From Halosimplex aquaticum (lineage in GTDB: Archaea; Halobacteriota; Halobacteria; Halobacteriales; Haloarculaceae), in assembly GCF_028747785.1 (NCBI RefSeq), contig NZ_CP118158.1:3286001-3350000 (forward strand): a DNA stretch of 64,000 bases. The letters run 5' to 3'. Under the pieces are notes generated by a model. That model made no database searches. It was not told the origin of the DNA and saw only the letters and a program-made list of their open reading frames with translations. Every line of letters begins with the position of its first letter. Positions within the stretch are counted from its first letter, which is position 1. Below are positions 25,601 to 35,103 of this stretch, piece after piece. A program made the position numbers and the translations under genes.

Positions 25601-26971
25601 ATGAGCGATCCGGAGCTAGCGGTCGTGGAGTTCGTGCTGACGACGCAGGTGTACAGCGAACACCGCGATCTCGACGCCGACGATCTGCCGCCCGACTACC
25701 GGGCGGTCTTCTGGAACGACGGGGAGATAGAGCGACCGCTGTCGGCCACGACGACCACCGCCCGACAGGCGACGGACGTCCAGCAGCCCTGGGAGGCGAT
25801 CTCGGGCCTGATGTTCACCGACCGCGACGACTTCTCGGGGACGATCACCTTCACGGACGAGGACATGGCCAGGGAGTGGTACCTCGACCGCGTGGACGCC
25901 GACCACCTGAACGACAATCCCGTCCTCGCGAGCGTCTTCGAGGACGAGATCGAGGGGGCCGACTACGAGCTCGCCCGCGAGGACAACCGCCCGATCCGCG
26001 CCGACCGCGTCTGGATCGACAACCTGCTCGCGGAGTACTTCGACGAGGACGACGAGGACGAACAGGAGATGCTCGACCTCGTCGACATCCGCGCGCCCGA
26101 GGAGGTCGAGATGACCATGGACGACCTCGTGCTCACGGCCGACCAGGAGGGGGAGATCCACAAGATCGTCAAGGCCATCGAGCACCGCGACTACCTCGCG
26201 CAGATCGGCCTGCGGGAGATCGGGAAGCTCCTGTTCGTCGGCCCGCCGGGCACCGGGAAGACCTCGATCGCCCGCGCGCTGGCGAGCGAACTCGACCTCC
26301 CGTTCGTCGAGGTGAAGCTGTCGATGATCACCTCCCAGTACCTCGGCGAGACGGCGAAGAACGTCGAGAAGGTCTTCGAGGTCGCCACCCGCCTCTCGCC
26401 GTGCATCCTCTTCATGGACGAGTTCGACTTCGTCGCGAAGACCCGCGCCAGCGACGAGCACGCGGCCATCAAGCGGGCGGTCAACACACTGCTCAAGAGC
26501 ATCGACGAGGTGAGCCTCATCGAGCACGAGGTGTTGCTCATCGGCGCGACCAACCACCCCGACCAGCTCGACGCCGCGGCGTGGCGACGCTTCGACGAGA
26601 TCGTCAACTTCCCGAAGCCCGACGACCAGATGCGCGCCGACATCCTCCGGGTCGTCACCCGGGAGATGGAGATCCTCGACTTCGACCCGATGGAAGTGGC
26701 CCGGAAGACCGAGGGGCTGACCGGCAGCGACCTCCGGCTCGTCCTGCGCGAGGCGGTGCTGGACGCGCTGACCGAGGAGCGGACGACGCTCACCCAGCAG
26801 GATCTGCTCGACGCTGTGGAAGATTTCGAGGAGCGAGACAACCTGAAGAACATGGACATGATCGACGGCGACCACGACGCGCTCGTCGCCGGCGGCGACA
26901 TCGCGGGCGCGAGCGACGGCGGATCCAGCGCCGCTTCGGACGGCGGCCACGACCACAGTCACGACCACTGA
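25601..26971 (+). CDS. AAA+ ATPase with His-rich C-terminus
   Basis: Predicted 456 aa. The N-terminal 170 residues are acidic and lack a known fold. The AAA core has Walker A GPPGTGKTS (about residues 216-224), Walker B CILFMDEFD (about 267-275), sensor 1 LIGATNHP and the arginine-bearing stretch AAWRRFDE. A C-terminal lid follows (LTGSDLRLVLREAVL). It resembles proteasome-ATPase and FtsH-type AAA cores, but lacks a protease domain. The protein ends GGHDHSHDH, a possible metal-binding tail. Likely a soluble unfoldase or remodeller; target unknown. Confidence 0.87.
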   Translation: MSDPELAVVEFVLTTQVYSEHRDLDADDLPPDYRAVFWNDGEIERPLSATTTTARQATDVQQPWEAISGLMFTDRDDFSGTITFTDEDMAREWYLDRVDADHLNDNPVLASVFEDEIEGADYELAREDNRPIRADRVWIDNLLAEYFDEDDEDEQEMLDLVDIRAPEEVEMTMDDLVLTADQEGEIHKIVKAIEHRDYLAQIGLREIGKLLFVGPPGTGKTSIARALASELDLPFVEVKLSMITSQYLGETAKNVEKVFEVATRLSPCILFMDEFDFVAKTRASDEHAAIKRAVNTLLKSIDEVSLIEHEVLLIGATNHPDQLDAAAWRRFDEIVNFPKPDDQMRADILRVVTREMEILDFDPMEVARKTEGLTGSDLRLVLREAVLDALTEERTTLTQQDLLDAVEDFEERDNLKNMDMIDGDHDALVAGGDIAGASDGGSSAASDGGHDHSHDH

Positions 26972-27075
26972 ACGACGGCAGGTCGAGCGCCGCTTCGGAC
27001 GGCGGTGAGCCGAGCGAAGCGAACCTCATCAGAGCTTGCTCTGAGGTAGGCCACGGCCACAGTCACGATCACTGA
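26930..27075 (+). repeat. Imperfect duplication of the 3' end of the AAA+ gene
   Basis: The segment coding SSAASDGG-HDHSHDH with its stop (26930-26971) is repeated at 26985-27075, with about 45 extra bases inserted. The insert holds a hairpin-forming stretch, ACCTCATCAGAGC against GCTCTGAGGT. The second copy is outside the gene. Confidence 0.75.
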
Positions 27076-27105
27076 ACAAGGGCAGACCGCACGGACGCCG
27101 AACTT

Positions 27106-28125
27106 CTATTCGTTCGCGTCGCTCACTTTCACGAGCTGTTTGCCGATGTTCTCGCCCTCGAACAGCCCGAGGAACGCGTCGGGAGCGGTCTCCAGTCCGT
27201 CCGTGACGGTCTCGCGGTACTCGATCTCGCCGCTGGCCACCCACTCGCCGAGCTGTTTCGTCGCCTGCTCGAAGCGGGGCGCGAAGTCGCCGACGAGGAA
27301 CCCCTCGACGCGGGCGCGCTTGGTAAGAACCGTCGAGAGTTTGCGCGGGCCGGTCGGGCGCTCGGTGGCGTTGTAGTGGGCGATTTGGCCGCAGATGGCG
27401 ACGCGTGCGTCGACGTTCAGCCGGTCGAAGACGGCGTCGGTTATCGGTCCGCCGACGTTGTCGAAGTAGGCGTCGACCCCGTCGGGCGCCGCCTCGTCCA
27501 GCGCGGCGCGGTAGTCGTCGGTCTCCTTGTAGTTGATCCCGGCGTCGAAGCCAAGTTGGTCTTCGAGGAACGCGACCTTCTCGTCGGAGCCGGCGAAGCC
27601 GACGACGCGGGCGCCCGAGAGGGCGGCGATCTGGCCGGCGACGGAGCCGACCGCGCCCGCTGCGCCGGTGACGACGAACGTGTCGCCGGCCTTGGGTTCG
27701 GCCACCTCGCGGACGCCGAAGTACGCGGTCCGGCCGGGCATGCCCAGCACGCCCAGCGCCGTCGAGACGGGTGCCAGGTCGGGGTCGACCGCGGTGAGTT
27801 CGGTCCCCGGGGCGGCCGTGTAGTCGGCCCACTCCAGGTTGCCGACGACGACGTCGCCCTCGTCGAAGCCGGCGCCGTTGGACTCGACGACCTCGCCGAC
27901 GGCAGCGGCCCGGAGCGGGTCGCCGACCTCCCACGGCTCGGCGTAGGACTCGCCGGCGCTCATCCGGCCGCGCATGTACGGGTCGACCGAGAGATAGCGA
28001 GTGCGGACGAGCGCCTCGCCCGGGCCGGGCTCGGGCACGTCGGTCTCGACCAGGTCGAAGGTGTCGCGGTCCGGTTTCCCCTCGGGGCGCTTCGCCAGGC
28101 GGAACTGCCGGTTGTCGTCTCGCAT
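27106..28125 (-). CDS. NADP-dependent MDR-family oxidoreductase
   Basis: Predicted 339 aa, zinc-free medium-chain dehydrogenase/reductase of the prostaglandin-reductase or CurA type. It has LSVDPYMRGRM near residue 50, nucleotide-binding VTGAAGAVGSVAGQIA, and FDNVGG, CGQIAHYN and PRKL in the order found in such double-bond reductases. It would reduce enones or quinone-like compounds with NADPH. The ATG at 28125 begins the conserved part. No operon partner. Confidence 0.88.
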   Translation of the reverse strand: MRDDNRQFRLAKRPEGKPDRDTFDLVETDVPEPGPGEALVRTRYLSVDPYMRGRMSAGESYAEPWEVGDPLRAAAVGEVVESNGAGFDEGDVVVGNLEWADYTAAPGTELTAVDPDLAPVSTALGVLGMPGRTAYFGVREVAEPKAGDTFVVTGAAGAVGSVAGQIAALSGARVVGFAGSDEKVAFLEDQLGFDAGINYKETDDYRAALDEAAPDGVDAYFDNVGGPITDAVFDRLNVDARVAICGQIAHYNATERPTGPRKLSTVLTKRARVEGFLVGDFAPRFEQATKQLGEWVASGEIEYRETVTDGLETAPDAFLGLFEGENIGKQLVKVSDANE

Positions 28126-28325
28126 GGAGTCGACTACGGCCGCGGGGCCGAAGAGTCCCCCGACTTCGACGCTGAATAAACTGGGTCGGGGTTTCTCACC
28201 ACCTCCTCACGTAGCCAACCCACGTGCTGACAAACTCGTCGGGTGTTTCTACCGGCCGGAGGCGCGGGACCGCGATCGGCCAGGACCGCCAGCGTTTCGT
28301 CGGTGACGGTCGAACGGACGCGGTG

Positions 28326-28619
28326 ATGTACGTCTCACCGGCGGTTCGGACGATCCGGGAGGACCCGATGGAGGGAGAGCCCGTCACGCTCCTGCTGGAG
28401 GTCGCCGACGGGGCGAGTATCGAGGACGTGGAGGCGGCCGTCAGCGAGGCGGGCGCGACCGTCGAGGAGGAACTCCAGTTCCGGACGCTGAAGGTGACGG
28501 TCGACCAGGAGCGGGTCGGTGCGGTCTGCGAGGTCGAGGGCGTCGAGACCGTCGAGACGGGTAACACGCTCGGGCTCGACCCCGACGGCGCCGGCGAGGA
28601 CGTCCGTCCGGACGGCTGA
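28326..28619 (+). CDS. Hypothetical protein with an inhibitor I9-like pattern
   Basis: Predicted 97 aa. The order beta-helix-beta-beta (PVTLLLEVADGASIEDVEAA, then GATVEEELQFRTLKVTVDQE) resembles ferredoxin-like folds such as the subtilisin propeptide-like I9 fold. No protease gene adjoins it. Start at ATG 28326 is likely; the upstream frame is Arg-rich. Unassigned function. Confidence 0.55.
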   Translation: MYVSPAVRTIREDPMEGEPVTLLLEVADGASIEDVEAAVSEAGATVEEELQFRTLKVTVDQERVGAVCEVEGVETVETGNTLGLDPDGAGEDVRPDG

Positions 28620-28759
28620 GTCGGCCGCGGGCCGTGCGGTCGAGAGTCGCCCGGATCGGTCGGGGCCGCCGGATCGGGTCCGTCGAGGAGTTCGGGCGTT
28701 CGACGGACGCTGGCGGGCAGAGCGCAAGCGTTTAATTCGCCCCAGCGGTAACTCACTCC

Positions 28760-29215
28760 ATGCCCGACTGTCCACTCGCGGACGAGTGCCCCAGTTTCCA
28801 GGAACGCATCGAGGGGATGGGCTGTACGCACTACGGCGACCGCGGCGGCGCCGAGTGGTGTAACCATTACAATCAGCCGATCGAGGACCTCAAGAGCCAA
28901 CCCGTCCAGCCCGGCGAGGAGGTCGAGGTGACCGTGGAGGACATCCACGAGAGCGGTGCCGGCGTCGGCCGCACCGAGGACGGCTTCATCATCATGGTCG
29001 ACGGCGTCCTGCCGCCGGCCCGCGCGAAGGTGAAGATCAACAAGGTCCGCTCGAACCACGCCCGCGCCGAGGAGATCGAACGGCTCCCCGACGACCCCGA
29101 CGACGAGGAGGCCGAAGCGGCCGAGGACGAGGGCGACGATGCCGACGCCGCGGAGGCCGACGAGTCGAACGACCGAGAGCGACTCGGCAGCCGCGACAAC
29201 TTCTGGGGCTCGTAA
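28760..29215 (+). CDS. TRAM-domain protein with Cys-rich N-terminus
   Basis: Predicted 151 aa. Residues 1-35 hold cysteines (DCPLADECP, GMGCTHYG, EWCNHYN) that could bind zinc. Residues about 50-105 are a TRAM domain (GEEVEVTVEDIHESGAGVGR ... FIIMVDGVLPPARAKVKINKV), a small RNA-binding fold. The rest is acidic. A TATA-like GTTTAATT ends 21 nt before the ATG, consistent with leaderless expression. The family is common in haloarchaea and thought to act as an RNA chaperone, comparable to bacterial cold-shock proteins. Confidence 0.88.
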   Translation: MPDCPLADECPSFQERIEGMGCTHYGDRGGAEWCNHYNQPIEDLKSQPVQPGEEVEVTVEDIHESGAGVGRTEDGFIIMVDGVLPPARAKVKINKVRSNHARAEEIERLPDDPDDEEAEAAEDEGDDADAAEADESNDRERLGSRDNFWGS

Positions 29216-29389
29216 CCCCAGTCGCGGCCGGCGCTCCCGCCTGGACAGTCCTGACGCCGCAGTTTTCTCCCACGGTACGTCACCCGCTGGGTTCTCTCGC
29301 ACTCGCGCCCTCGCAGTGGCACCGCTCCGCGGCGACCGCGCCTGCCGCGTTTCAGCGGTTTTATGCCGACCGATCGGCAATCGCCGGGG

Positions 29390-31147
29390 ATGGCTTCCGA
29401 CGCGGATCGGCCCTCCGACGAGTCGTCCCCGACGAACGCCGATAGCGACGTCGAGGTCGGGGACGCGGACGCCGGGCAGGCCAGCGACGGGAGCGCGACC
29501 GCCGGAGCGGTCGGTGCCGGGAGCGCGGACGCCGCCGCGGATGAACCCGGTGGCGACCCGGTGGAGGCCCGCCTCGACGACGCGCTGGAGCGGGTCGCCC
29601 ACGGCGCGACCGTCTCGGTGCCGAGCATCCTCGTCCAGCGCGGCCTGACCGTCGCGTTCACCGCGGTGCTGACGAACGGGTTCGCGGCCGGCACCTACGG
29701 CGTCTTCGCGGTCGCTCGCCGCCTCCAGCAGTTCCTCCTGCACCTCGCGCTCGGCTTCCGAAGCGGCCTGAGTCGCTTCCTCCCGAACGCCGACTCGGCG
29801 GCCGAGCGCGACGCGATCGTGACCGTCGCGGCGCTGCTGCTGGGGACCGTCGCGACGCTGTTCGGCGCCGCGCTCTTTCTCGGCGCGCCGATGGTGACCG
29901 AAGTCGCCGACCAGCGACCGCTGTTCACCGCGACCCTGCGGGTGTTCGCCGTGGGGCTACCGGCGACGGTGTGGCTGTTTACGGCGACCGAGGTCCTGCG
30001 CGGGCTGGAGGAAGTCGTTCCGCTGAACCTCGCGCTCAGGGTCGGGTTCCCGGCGGCGCAGCTGGCCGTCGGCGTCGTCGGGACCGTCGTCTACGGCGAC
30101 CTCGTGGCCGTCGCAATCGGCGTCGTCGCCGTCTCCGGTCTCGTCGGACTCGGAGCGACCGCGTGGCTGGTCCGCGAGCGCGGCCTCGGCCTGCGCGTCC
30201 GCGGCGTCTTCGACGACGCGACTGAGGGCGACGACGCCGGGACCGCGGAGAGTGACGGCGCCGAGCCCACCGACGGAAGCGGCGAGGACCTCGACCTGCG
30301 CGCGGTCTGGCGGCGTTACGTCGGGTACACGATCCCGCTGTTCGTCGGTGGGTTCGCCACGACGATCCAGCGGCTGGGCTTCTACCCGCTCATCGCGCTG
30401 TACCTGACGGACGTGGCCGGCGGCGTGTTCGCGGTCGGGATGGTCGTCGGGACGCTCGTGCGCCTGCCGCTCATCGGCCTCAACCAGTTCGTCCCGCCCG
30501 TGGCCGCCGCGCTCCACGAGGACGACCACCGCGCGGCGCTGGCGCGGTTCTACCACGTCACCAGCCGGCTCGTCCTCGTCGGCGTGGTCGGCCTGGCGAT
30601 CCCGGTGATCGTCTACCGCGAGACCGTCATGTCGCTGTTCGGCCCCGCGTTCGTGCCGTACTCGCCGCTGCTCGTCGGGTTCGTCCTGGCGCAGTTCGGC
30701 GCCTGCGCGGTCGGGAGCGTCGGCATCCTCCTGATGATGACCGACAACCAGCGGGCGTACCTCGTCGTCAACGTCTGCATCACGCTCCTGCTGGCCGCGG
30801 TCGCGGTGCCGCTGACGATCCGCTTCGGACTGGCCGGGGTCGTGGCGAGCTACGTGCTCATGCTGACGCTCAACAACGGGTTGGAAGTGGCGGTGCTCTA
30901 TCACTTCGAGCGCCTCCAGCCGTTCACGTGGCTCCACGGGAAGCCGCTCGTGGCGGCCGTCCCGCTGGGCGTGATCGCCTGGAGCGCGAAGGCGCTCCTC
31001 TCGGGGCCGGCGGCGCCGGTCGTCGGCGTGGCCGCCGGGTTGAGCGCGTACGCCGCCGCGCTGTGGTTCCTCGGGTTCACCCCGGCCGAGCACCGCCTCG
31101 CCGAGACCCTGGCCGAGCGGTATCGGGCCGTGCTGGCCCGGTCGTGA
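29390..31147 (+). CDS. Polysaccharide flippase-like membrane protein (MATE/Wzx type)
   Basis: Predicted 585 aa. After about 85 Ser/Asp/Ala-rich residues come about 12-14 hydrophobic segments, with RGLTVAFTAVLTNGFAAGTYG at the start of the membrane domain, as in lipid-linked oligosaccharide flippases of the polysaccharide_synt family. A long acidic cytoplasmic loop (DATEGDDAGTAES) lies near the middle. I chose the ATG at 29390, about 27 nt after TTTTATG; an ATG nine codons upstream is also possible. No glycosyltransferases adjoin it, so its role in S-layer glycosylation or exopolysaccharide is inference. Confidence 0.82.
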   Translation: MASDADRPSDESSPTNADSDVEVGDADAGQASDGSATAGAVGAGSADAAADEPGGDPVEARLDDALERVAHGATVSVPSILVQRGLTVAFTAVLTNGFAAGTYGVFAVARRLQQFLLHLALGFRSGLSRFLPNADSAAERDAIVTVAALLLGTVATLFGAALFLGAPMVTEVADQRPLFTATLRVFAVGLPATVWLFTATEVLRGLEEVVPLNLALRVGFPAAQLAVGVVGTVVYGDLVAVAIGVVAVSGLVGLGATAWLVRERGLGLRVRGVFDDATEGDDAGTAESDGAEPTDGSGEDLDLRAVWRRYVGYTIPLFVGGFATTIQRLGFYPLIALYLTDVAGGVFAVGMVVGTLVRLPLIGLNQFVPPVAAALHEDDHRAALARFYHVTSRLVLVGVVGLAIPVIVYRETVMSLFGPAFVPYSPLLVGFVLAQFGACAVGSVGILLMMTDNQRAYLVVNVCITLLLAAVAVPLTIRFGLAGVVASYVLMLTLNNGLEVAVLYHFERLQPFTWLHGKPLVAAVPLGVIAWSAKALLSGPAAPVVGVAAGLSAYAAALWFLGFTPAEHRLAETLAERYRAVLARS

Positions 31148-31205
31148 CCCGACAGTCGATCCGGTACCTCCCGGTTCTTTGACCCTCGGCGTCGACCACA
31201 CGCGT

Positions 31206-31991
31206 ATGGACCTGCAACTCGACGGCAGCGCGGCACTGACGACGGCTAGTTCGAGCGGTCTCGGCCTCGCGAGCGCGAAGTCGCTCGCCCGTGAGGGCGC
31301 GGACGTGGCGATCTGCGGACGCACCGAATCGCACCTCGAATCCGCCGCCGCGGAACTCGAAGCCCTGGGCGACGGCGACGTGCTCGCGGTCCAGGTCGAC
31401 CTCACGGACCGGGCGGAAGTCGAGGCGTACGTCGAGGAGGTCGCCGACGCGTTCGGCGGCATCGACCAGGTCGTCATGAGCGCGGGCGGGCCGCCCAGCG
31501 GGGCCTTCCTGGAGATGGACGACGATGACTGGTACGGCGCCTACGACACGCTCGTCATGTCGGCGGTGTGGACGACCCGCTTCGCGTATCCCTACCTGAA
31601 GGAGTCCGATCAGGGCTCGATCACGGCGATCACCTCGCGGTCGGTCCGGGAGGTCATCGACGACCTCGTCCTCTCGAACGCGGTCCGCCGGGCGGTCATC
31701 GGGATGGTCAAGACGCAGGCGCGGGAGTTCGCGCCGGAGGTGCGGGTCAACGCGGTCCTGCCCGGCGCACACGAGACCGCCCGCATCGAAGAACTCATCG
31801 AGGACGACGTCGAGCGCGGCGTCTACGACAGCTACGAGGAAGGGCTGGAAGACAAGGGGTCGTCCGTCCCGCTGGGGCGGATCGGCGACCCGCAGGAGCT
31901 CGGCGACGTGGTGGCGTTCCTGGCGAGCCCGCGAGCGAGTTTCGTCACCGGGACGGCGCTGCCCATCGACGGCGGGTCGATGCGGAGCTGA
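31206..31991 (+). CDS. Atypical short-chain dehydrogenase/reductase
   Basis: Predicted 261 aa SDR fold. The N-terminal dinucleotide motif is TASSSGLGLA instead of TGxxxGxG. The catalytic YxxxK is missing: the aligned stretch is SNAVRRAVIGMVKT, so Tyr becomes Ser and Lys becomes Arg. The subgroup of 3-ketoacyl-reductase-like SDRs lacking a perfect catalytic set is known. It may bind NADP without standard chemistry. The protein ends GTALPIDGGSMRS, typical of SDRs. Start at ATG 31206, about 60 nt after the flippase gene. Confidence 0.87.
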   Translation: MDLQLDGSAALTTASSSGLGLASAKSLAREGADVAICGRTESHLESAAAELEALGDGDVLAVQVDLTDRAEVEAYVEEVADAFGGIDQVVMSAGGPPSGAFLEMDDDDWYGAYDTLVMSAVWTTRFAYPYLKESDQGSITAITSRSVREVIDDLVLSNAVRRAVIGMVKTQAREFAPEVRVNAVLPGAHETARIEELIEDDVERGVYDSYEEGLEDKGSSVPLGRIGDPQELGDVVAFLASPRASFVTGTALPIDGGSMRS

Positions 31992-31996
31992 AGCGG

Positions 31997-32458
31997 TCAC
32001 GCAGCGCTCTGTTCGCCGTCGCTCGGCGACTCGCGGCAGCGACCGAGCAGATAGCCGGTCGCGGTCCCGACGGGGAGCGACCACCAGCCGACGGAGAGGA
32101 GACTGACGAGTCCGACGAACAGCGCGACGCCCGCCCGCTGGAGCGGTCCGTCTGTGCCCCCGAATACGTCGACAAACAGGGTCGCGACGAGGACGAATCC
32201 GGCGGGGCCGAAGACGCCGACGAGCGCCCCGGCGAGCGCGCCGCGGAGTCGAGTCCGCGGACGACGCAGCCGTTCGACGACTGCGAACCAGCAACACGCG
32301 CCGACGGCCCCCGTCCCGAGGCCGACGAGCGCGAGCGCGCGGCCGTCCCTGGTGGCGGCGCCGCCGGTGGCGACCGAGAGCGTCGCGAGCGCGCCCGCAC
32401 TGGCGACGGCGAAGGCGATCCCAGCGACGGCGGTCCACCGGAGCGACGCTCCGTCCAT
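31997..32458 (-). CDS. Hypothetical membrane protein
   Basis: Predicted 153 aa with four hydrophobic segments, Gly/Ala-rich (VGLGTGAVGACCWFAVVERL, FGPAGFVLVATLFVDVFGG). No family recognised. The start ATG at 32458 is two nt after the stop of the small membrane protein gene, so the two are co-transcribed. It ends SDGEQSAA and converges with the SDR gene. Confidence 0.6.
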   Translation of the reverse strand: MDGASLRWTAVAGIAFAVASAGALATLSVATGGAATRDGRALALVGLGTGAVGACCWFAVVERLRRPRTRLRGALAGALVGVFGPAGFVLVATLFVDVFGGTDGPLQRAGVALFVGLVSLLSVGWWSLPVGTATGYLLGRCRESPSDGEQSAA

Positions 32459-32460
32459 CC

Positions 32461-32691
32461 CTATCGCGTCCCCGGCGACCCGCCGGTCGAGGAGTCGCCG
32501 CCGGCGCTCAGCGACCAGACCAGCAGGCCGAGCGAGGCGAGCGCGACGAAGATGGAGACGACGTAGCCGACGGTCCCCGCCTCGCCGAGGATCGCGCCGG
32601 GGAGGAACGCGGAGACGACGAGCAGGGCGACGCCCGAGAGCGTTCCCGCCCCGGCGAGGATCAGCAACCAGAACCGGACTGCGGGGTCCAT
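32461..32691 (-). CDS. Small membrane protein (76 aa)
   Basis: Two TM segments (FWLLILAGAGTLSGVALLVV and VGYVVSIFVALASLGLLVW) with a short tail ending SPGTR. The ATG at 32691 starts MDPAVRFW. Together with the next gene it forms a two-gene membrane operon of unknown role. Confidence 0.65.
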   Translation of the reverse strand: MDPAVRFWLLILAGAGTLSGVALLVVSAFLPGAILGEAGTVGYVVSIFVALASLGLLVWSLSAGGDSSTGGSPGTR

Positions 32692-32864
32692 GCTGGCAGT
32701 CGGTTGGCCCCCGGGGCGTATCAGCGTTCCGGCGCCGCCGACCATACCGGGCGCGTCGGTCGCGCCCGCGGCGCCGGCACAGCGGTGAAGACAGAAGATA
32801 TCAGATCCGTCACCAAAACGCGGTTCAGCGAACGGTTTTGTCGGCTGCGACCGCGGAGTGAGGT

Positions 32865-34004
32865 ATGTCGAACGAGCGGCCGAGCGGCGGGACGGACTGG
32901 ACGACCGCGGGCGAGTGGATACGACTGACCGACGCGGAGGCGGCGCTGTCGCCGCGAGAGACGACGTTCGCGGACGCGCAGACCGGCGCGAACTTCGTCG
33001 TCTTCGAACCGGGCTGGCTCCCCGACGATTGCGACGTCGTCGAGACCACGTTCCGGCCGGAGCAACCGCCTGGCCGGCCGGAGGGCGTCGACGCCGACGA
33101 GCTGGGACAGACGCCATGGAGCGACGGGAACCCGTGCGCGCTCCGCGCCGTCGTCGAGGGCGATGGCCGCCGGTTGCGGATCAAGGAGTTCCTGTACGAC
33201 TGGGCGCCGCCGGCGGCGAGTATCGCGCCGCTGTGGGGCACCGAGGACCCGACGCCGGTCGACGCGGGCGACGCGGTGGGCTTCCTCGGCACCGACTACA
33301 AGCACAACCGCGGCGCCTGCGTCCAGCGAGCGCGCACGCAGGTCGAGGTATCGGTCCTCGACGGCGAGTTCACCGACGACGAACTCGAATCCCTGCTCGA
33401 CGGGCTGGAACCGGCGACCGACCCGGAGTCACCGGACTCGGGAGCGGCGGCCGTCCGGCAGGTCCCGTTCCACCGACTCAGCTACTGGGCGCGCTACCGG
33501 TACGAGTCGGTCGGCGTGCCCCACGGGCTCTGGGACCACGGCATCGCGCGGCCGTACTACGAGTGCGTCCCGTGCTCGCCCGCGGCGCTCGGCGACGCTG
33601 AACCGCAGTTGCTCGTTCCCGGCGAGAGCGGCGGTAGCGAGCGTGACGTCGGTGGAGAGTTCGCCCTCGATTCGGCGGTGACGTTCCCCGAGGCGGACGC
33701 CGCGGAGGCGATCTACCGCCACGAAGCTAACGGGAGCGACCACCTCTGGATCACCGCGGCGGCCCCGGACAGCGCGCTCGCGCCCGACCTGCCGCCGGAA
33801 CCGGCCGACCAGCCCGCCGCAGCGCGCGAACCCGTCGAGTTGCGCGGGACGACCGTCCACTACGCGGCGCTGACCGAGGACCACGGCGCGTGGGAAGCTG
33901 TCTGGGAGGAGAACGGGATCACGTACGCCGCGATCGCTGGCGCGTCGCGAGCGCTGGACGGTGCGGCCTTCCGGTCGCTGGTGGGCGGGCTGGAACCGGC
34001 CTGA
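32865..34004 (+). CDS. Hypothetical acidic protein with DUF4367-like segments
   Basis: Predicted 379 aa. Two similar parts: GANFVVFEPGWLPDDC near residue 40 and WEENGITYAAIAGASRALDG near the end resemble the strand pattern of DUF4367-type domains seen in anti-sigma-like and lipoprotein-export proteins. There is no signal peptide or TM helix. Aromatic-rich central part SYWARYRYESVGVP. Unknown function; monocistronic. Confidence 0.6.
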   Translation: MSNERPSGGTDWTTAGEWIRLTDAEAALSPRETTFADAQTGANFVVFEPGWLPDDCDVVETTFRPEQPPGRPEGVDADELGQTPWSDGNPCALRAVVEGDGRRLRIKEFLYDWAPPAASIAPLWGTEDPTPVDAGDAVGFLGTDYKHNRGACVQRARTQVEVSVLDGEFTDDELESLLDGLEPATDPESPDSGAAAVRQVPFHRLSYWARYRYESVGVPHGLWDHGIARPYYECVPCSPAALGDAEPQLLVPGESGGSERDVGGEFALDSAVTFPEADAAEAIYRHEANGSDHLWITAAAPDSALAPDLPPEPADQPAAAREPVELRGTTVHYAALTEDHGAWEAVWEENGITYAAIAGASRALDGAAFRSLVGGLEPA

Positions 34005-34040
34005 CTCGGGACGGGCCGTCGACGACGGTGCTGTCTTCGC

Positions 34041-35054
34041 TCAGAACAGGTCGTCGGCTTCGAGCTCGGCGACGACTTCCCGCACTCGCTGGGCCTGGCG
34101 CTTGGGGACGACGAGCGTGCGGTCGCCGTAGGAGGCGACGACGAGGTCGTCGACGCCGACGACGCTGACGTGGCCGTCGGTGGCGACGACGGTGTTCTCG
34201 GCGTCGACGGTGAGCGCGTCGCCGAGCACCACGTTTCCGTCCTCGTCGGCGTCGAGGACGCGCTCGATGGCGTCCCACGCCCCCAGGTCGTCCCACTCGA
34301 AGGTCGCGGGGACCAGCGCCGCGTTCTCGGTCGCTTCCATGACCGCGTAGTCGACGCTGACCGGATCGACGGCGTCGAATCCGCGCTCGGGTTCGCCGTC
34401 GTCCATGGCTTCGACGAGGGGAGCCAGTTCCGTGTCGGCCGCCTCGCGGAGGAACGCGTCGGGCGTCCAGGCGAACATCCCGGCGTTCCAGTAGTAGCCG
34501 TGGTGACGGTAGCGCATCGCCGCGCCCTGGTCGGGTTTCTCGGTGAACTTCTCGACGGGGTAGTAGGTCCGGCCCGCGTCGGTCTGTCGCTCGTCGCCGG
34601 GCTTGACGTAGCCGTAGCCGGTCTCCGGCCGGGTCGGTTCGACGCCGACGGTGACCAGCGAGTCCGTCTCGGCGGCGACGGCCGCTGCGTCGGTCATCGT
34701 CTCGGCGAAGTCCCCCTCGACGTGGTGGTCGCTGGGGAGGCAGACGAGCGTGCAGTCGCCGACCTGCTCGCGGACGCGGTGTGCCGCGTAGGCCAGCGCC
34801 GGGCCGGTGTCCTTCGGCTCTGGTTCGGTGAGGACGGCGGCGCTCGGGGCGTGTTCGCGGACCTGGTCGGCCAGGTCGGGTCGCGTGAGGACGTACACTT
34901 CGTCGGCGAAGCCGGCGCGTTCGACCGTCTCGGCGAGCAGCGACTGGTCCCCGCCGAACGAGAGGAACTGCTTCGGGCGGTCGCTCCGGCTGGCGGGGTA
35001 GAGCCGGGTGCCGGTGCCGCCCGCGAGGACGACGGCGACGATGCTGTCGGGCAT
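34041..35054 (-). CDS. Mannose-1-phosphate guanylyltransferase
   Basis: Predicted 337 aa nucleotidyltransferase. The N-terminus has the sugar-nucleotide motif VLAGGTGTRLYPASRSDRPKQF, then PSDHH, and later VGVEPTRPETGYGYV, FTEKP and WNAGMFAW, diagnostic of GDP-mannose pyrophosphorylases. It makes GDP-mannose from GTP and mannose-1-phosphate for glycans or lipids. It lacks the isomerase domain found in fused ManC enzymes. The end matches the C-terminal beta-helical region. Start at ATG 35054. Confidence 0.92.
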   Translation of the reverse strand: MPDSIVAVVLAGGTGTRLYPASRSDRPKQFLSFGGDQSLLAETVERAGFADEVYVLTRPDLADQVREHAPSAAVLTEPEPKDTGPALAYAAHRVREQVGDCTLVCLPSDHHVEGDFAETMTDAAAVAAETDSLVTVGVEPTRPETGYGYVKPGDERQTDAGRTYYPVEKFTEKPDQGAAMRYRHHGYYWNAGMFAWTPDAFLREAADTELAPLVEAMDDGEPERGFDAVDPVSVDYAVMEATENAALVPATFEWDDLGAWDAIERVLDADEDGNVVLGDALTVDAENTVVATDGHVSVVGVDDLVVASYGDRTLVVPKRQAQRVREVVAELEADDLF

Positions 35055-35103
35055 AGGCGGATAGTGGGGCGGACCGGAAAAATAGGCGCGGGATCCGGCG
35101 ACC

